Positions 63,944-64,000 of a DNA stretch of 64,000 nucleotides are shown piece by piece. Each line of letters opens with the position of its first letter. Within the stretch, counting starts at the first letter, position 1. The stretch covers positions 229,317 to 293,316 of the forward strand of contig NZ_FQZX01000002.1 of assembly GCF_900142175.1 (NCBI RefSeq), in the 5' to 3' direction. This stretch comes from Maribacter aquivivus (lineage in GTDB: Bacteria; Bacteroidota; Bacteroidia; Flavobacteriales; Flavobacteriaceae). A program made the position numbers and the translations under genes. The notes beneath the pieces are model-generated. The model did no database searches. It saw only the letters and a program-made list of their open reading frames with translations, and had not been told where the DNA came from.

Positions 63944-64000
63944 ATGAATTTACACGAAACATTAAACTGGAGATACACAACAAAGGAATACGACACCACC
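63944..64000 (+). CDS. Nitroreductase-family protein (5' part, truncated by window end)
   Basis: The first 19 codons, MNLHETLNWRYTTKEYDTT, match the N-terminus of NfsB-like FMN nitroreductases (MNL-ENLNWRYATK pattern). The gene continues beyond 64000. The -7 box at 63898 supports the start. The family reduces nitro compounds and quinones, consistent with the neighbouring YgiN-like and OYE genes. Confidence 0.7.
   Translation, partial: MNLHETLNWRYTTKEYDTT

Overview
The window looks like a chromosomal segment of a marine Flavobacteriaceae bacterium (Bacteroidota; Maribacter, Zobellia or Arenibacter type). This is inferred from AT-rich DNA, -7 boxes of the TAnnTTTG type instead of -10 TATAAT boxes, weak ribosome sites, and Bacteroidota-typical families (a TonB-dependent receptor with a carboxypeptidase-like N-terminal domain, DUF4494, DUF2490, DUF6090-like, LytS/LytTR systems, many SPII lipoproteins). 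I see no rRNA, tRNA, insertion sequence, CRISPR array or prophage. Gene density is high and strand blocks are usually separated by clear hairpin terminators.

Left part (1-17 kb): a cold-shock domain protein with a long leader, an EamA exporter, a 23S rRNA pseudouridine synthase and a RadD/SSL2-type helicase. Then come a cupredoxin-like protein without its copper ligands, an AhpD-like protein, an unlisted 58-residue Cys/His-rich ORF, an AraC regulator and a TonB-dependent receptor. An Old Yellow Enzyme, a NAD(P)H-binding protein and secreted sugar, nucleoside and ester enzymes follow, and then a classical 63-residue CspA.

17.3-30.6 kb: an XRE regulator is divergent from an envelope-stress-like operon. 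The operon encodes YbjN-like protein, PspA, an NfeD-like membrane protein with an alternating Asp stretch, a flotillin and a 1629-residue propeller/coiled-coil/AAA+ ATPase. It is followed on the same strand by a J-domain/KTSC protein, a DEAD-box-type helicase with a DEFD motif, and a zinc-ribbon SDR-like protein whose catalytic Tyr is replaced. The XRE/operon intergenic region holds an exact Bacteroidota promoter bracketed by matching inverted half-sites, suggesting direct control by the regulator, and a possible 15-residue hydrophobic micro-ORF.

30.7-37.6 kb: an envelope cluster with a MORN-like/coiled-coil protein, a DUF2490 barrel, a membrane MORN protein and a 1000-residue BNR/sortilin-like propeller.

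37.7-57.1 kb: a TolC-MacA-MacB type exporter runs into a LytS kinase, a YHYH protein, a PEBP lipoprotein, an unknown lipoprotein and a LytTR regulator. After a GreA-like factor and DUF4494, a second LytS/LytTR pair lies divergent from an EF-hand protein, a CotH kinase lipoprotein, a DUF6090-like protein, two more YHYH lipoproteins, a DUF6702-like membrane protein, a MORN lipoprotein and an SCO thioredoxin-like lipoprotein. Two LytS/LytTR systems next to YHYH clusters, with a 21-bp-phased direct repeat upstream of the EF-hand/CotH genes, is the best candidate here for a poorly described system: a regulated, secreted metal-binding/phosphorylation module at the cell surface.

Right part (57.2-64 kb): a redox/electrophile-defence neighbourhood with a DJ-1/PfpI protein, an MDR oxidoreductase, an aldehyde dehydrogenase, an SDR, an AraC regulator, AlkB, an ABM monooxygenase and the start of a nitroreductase.
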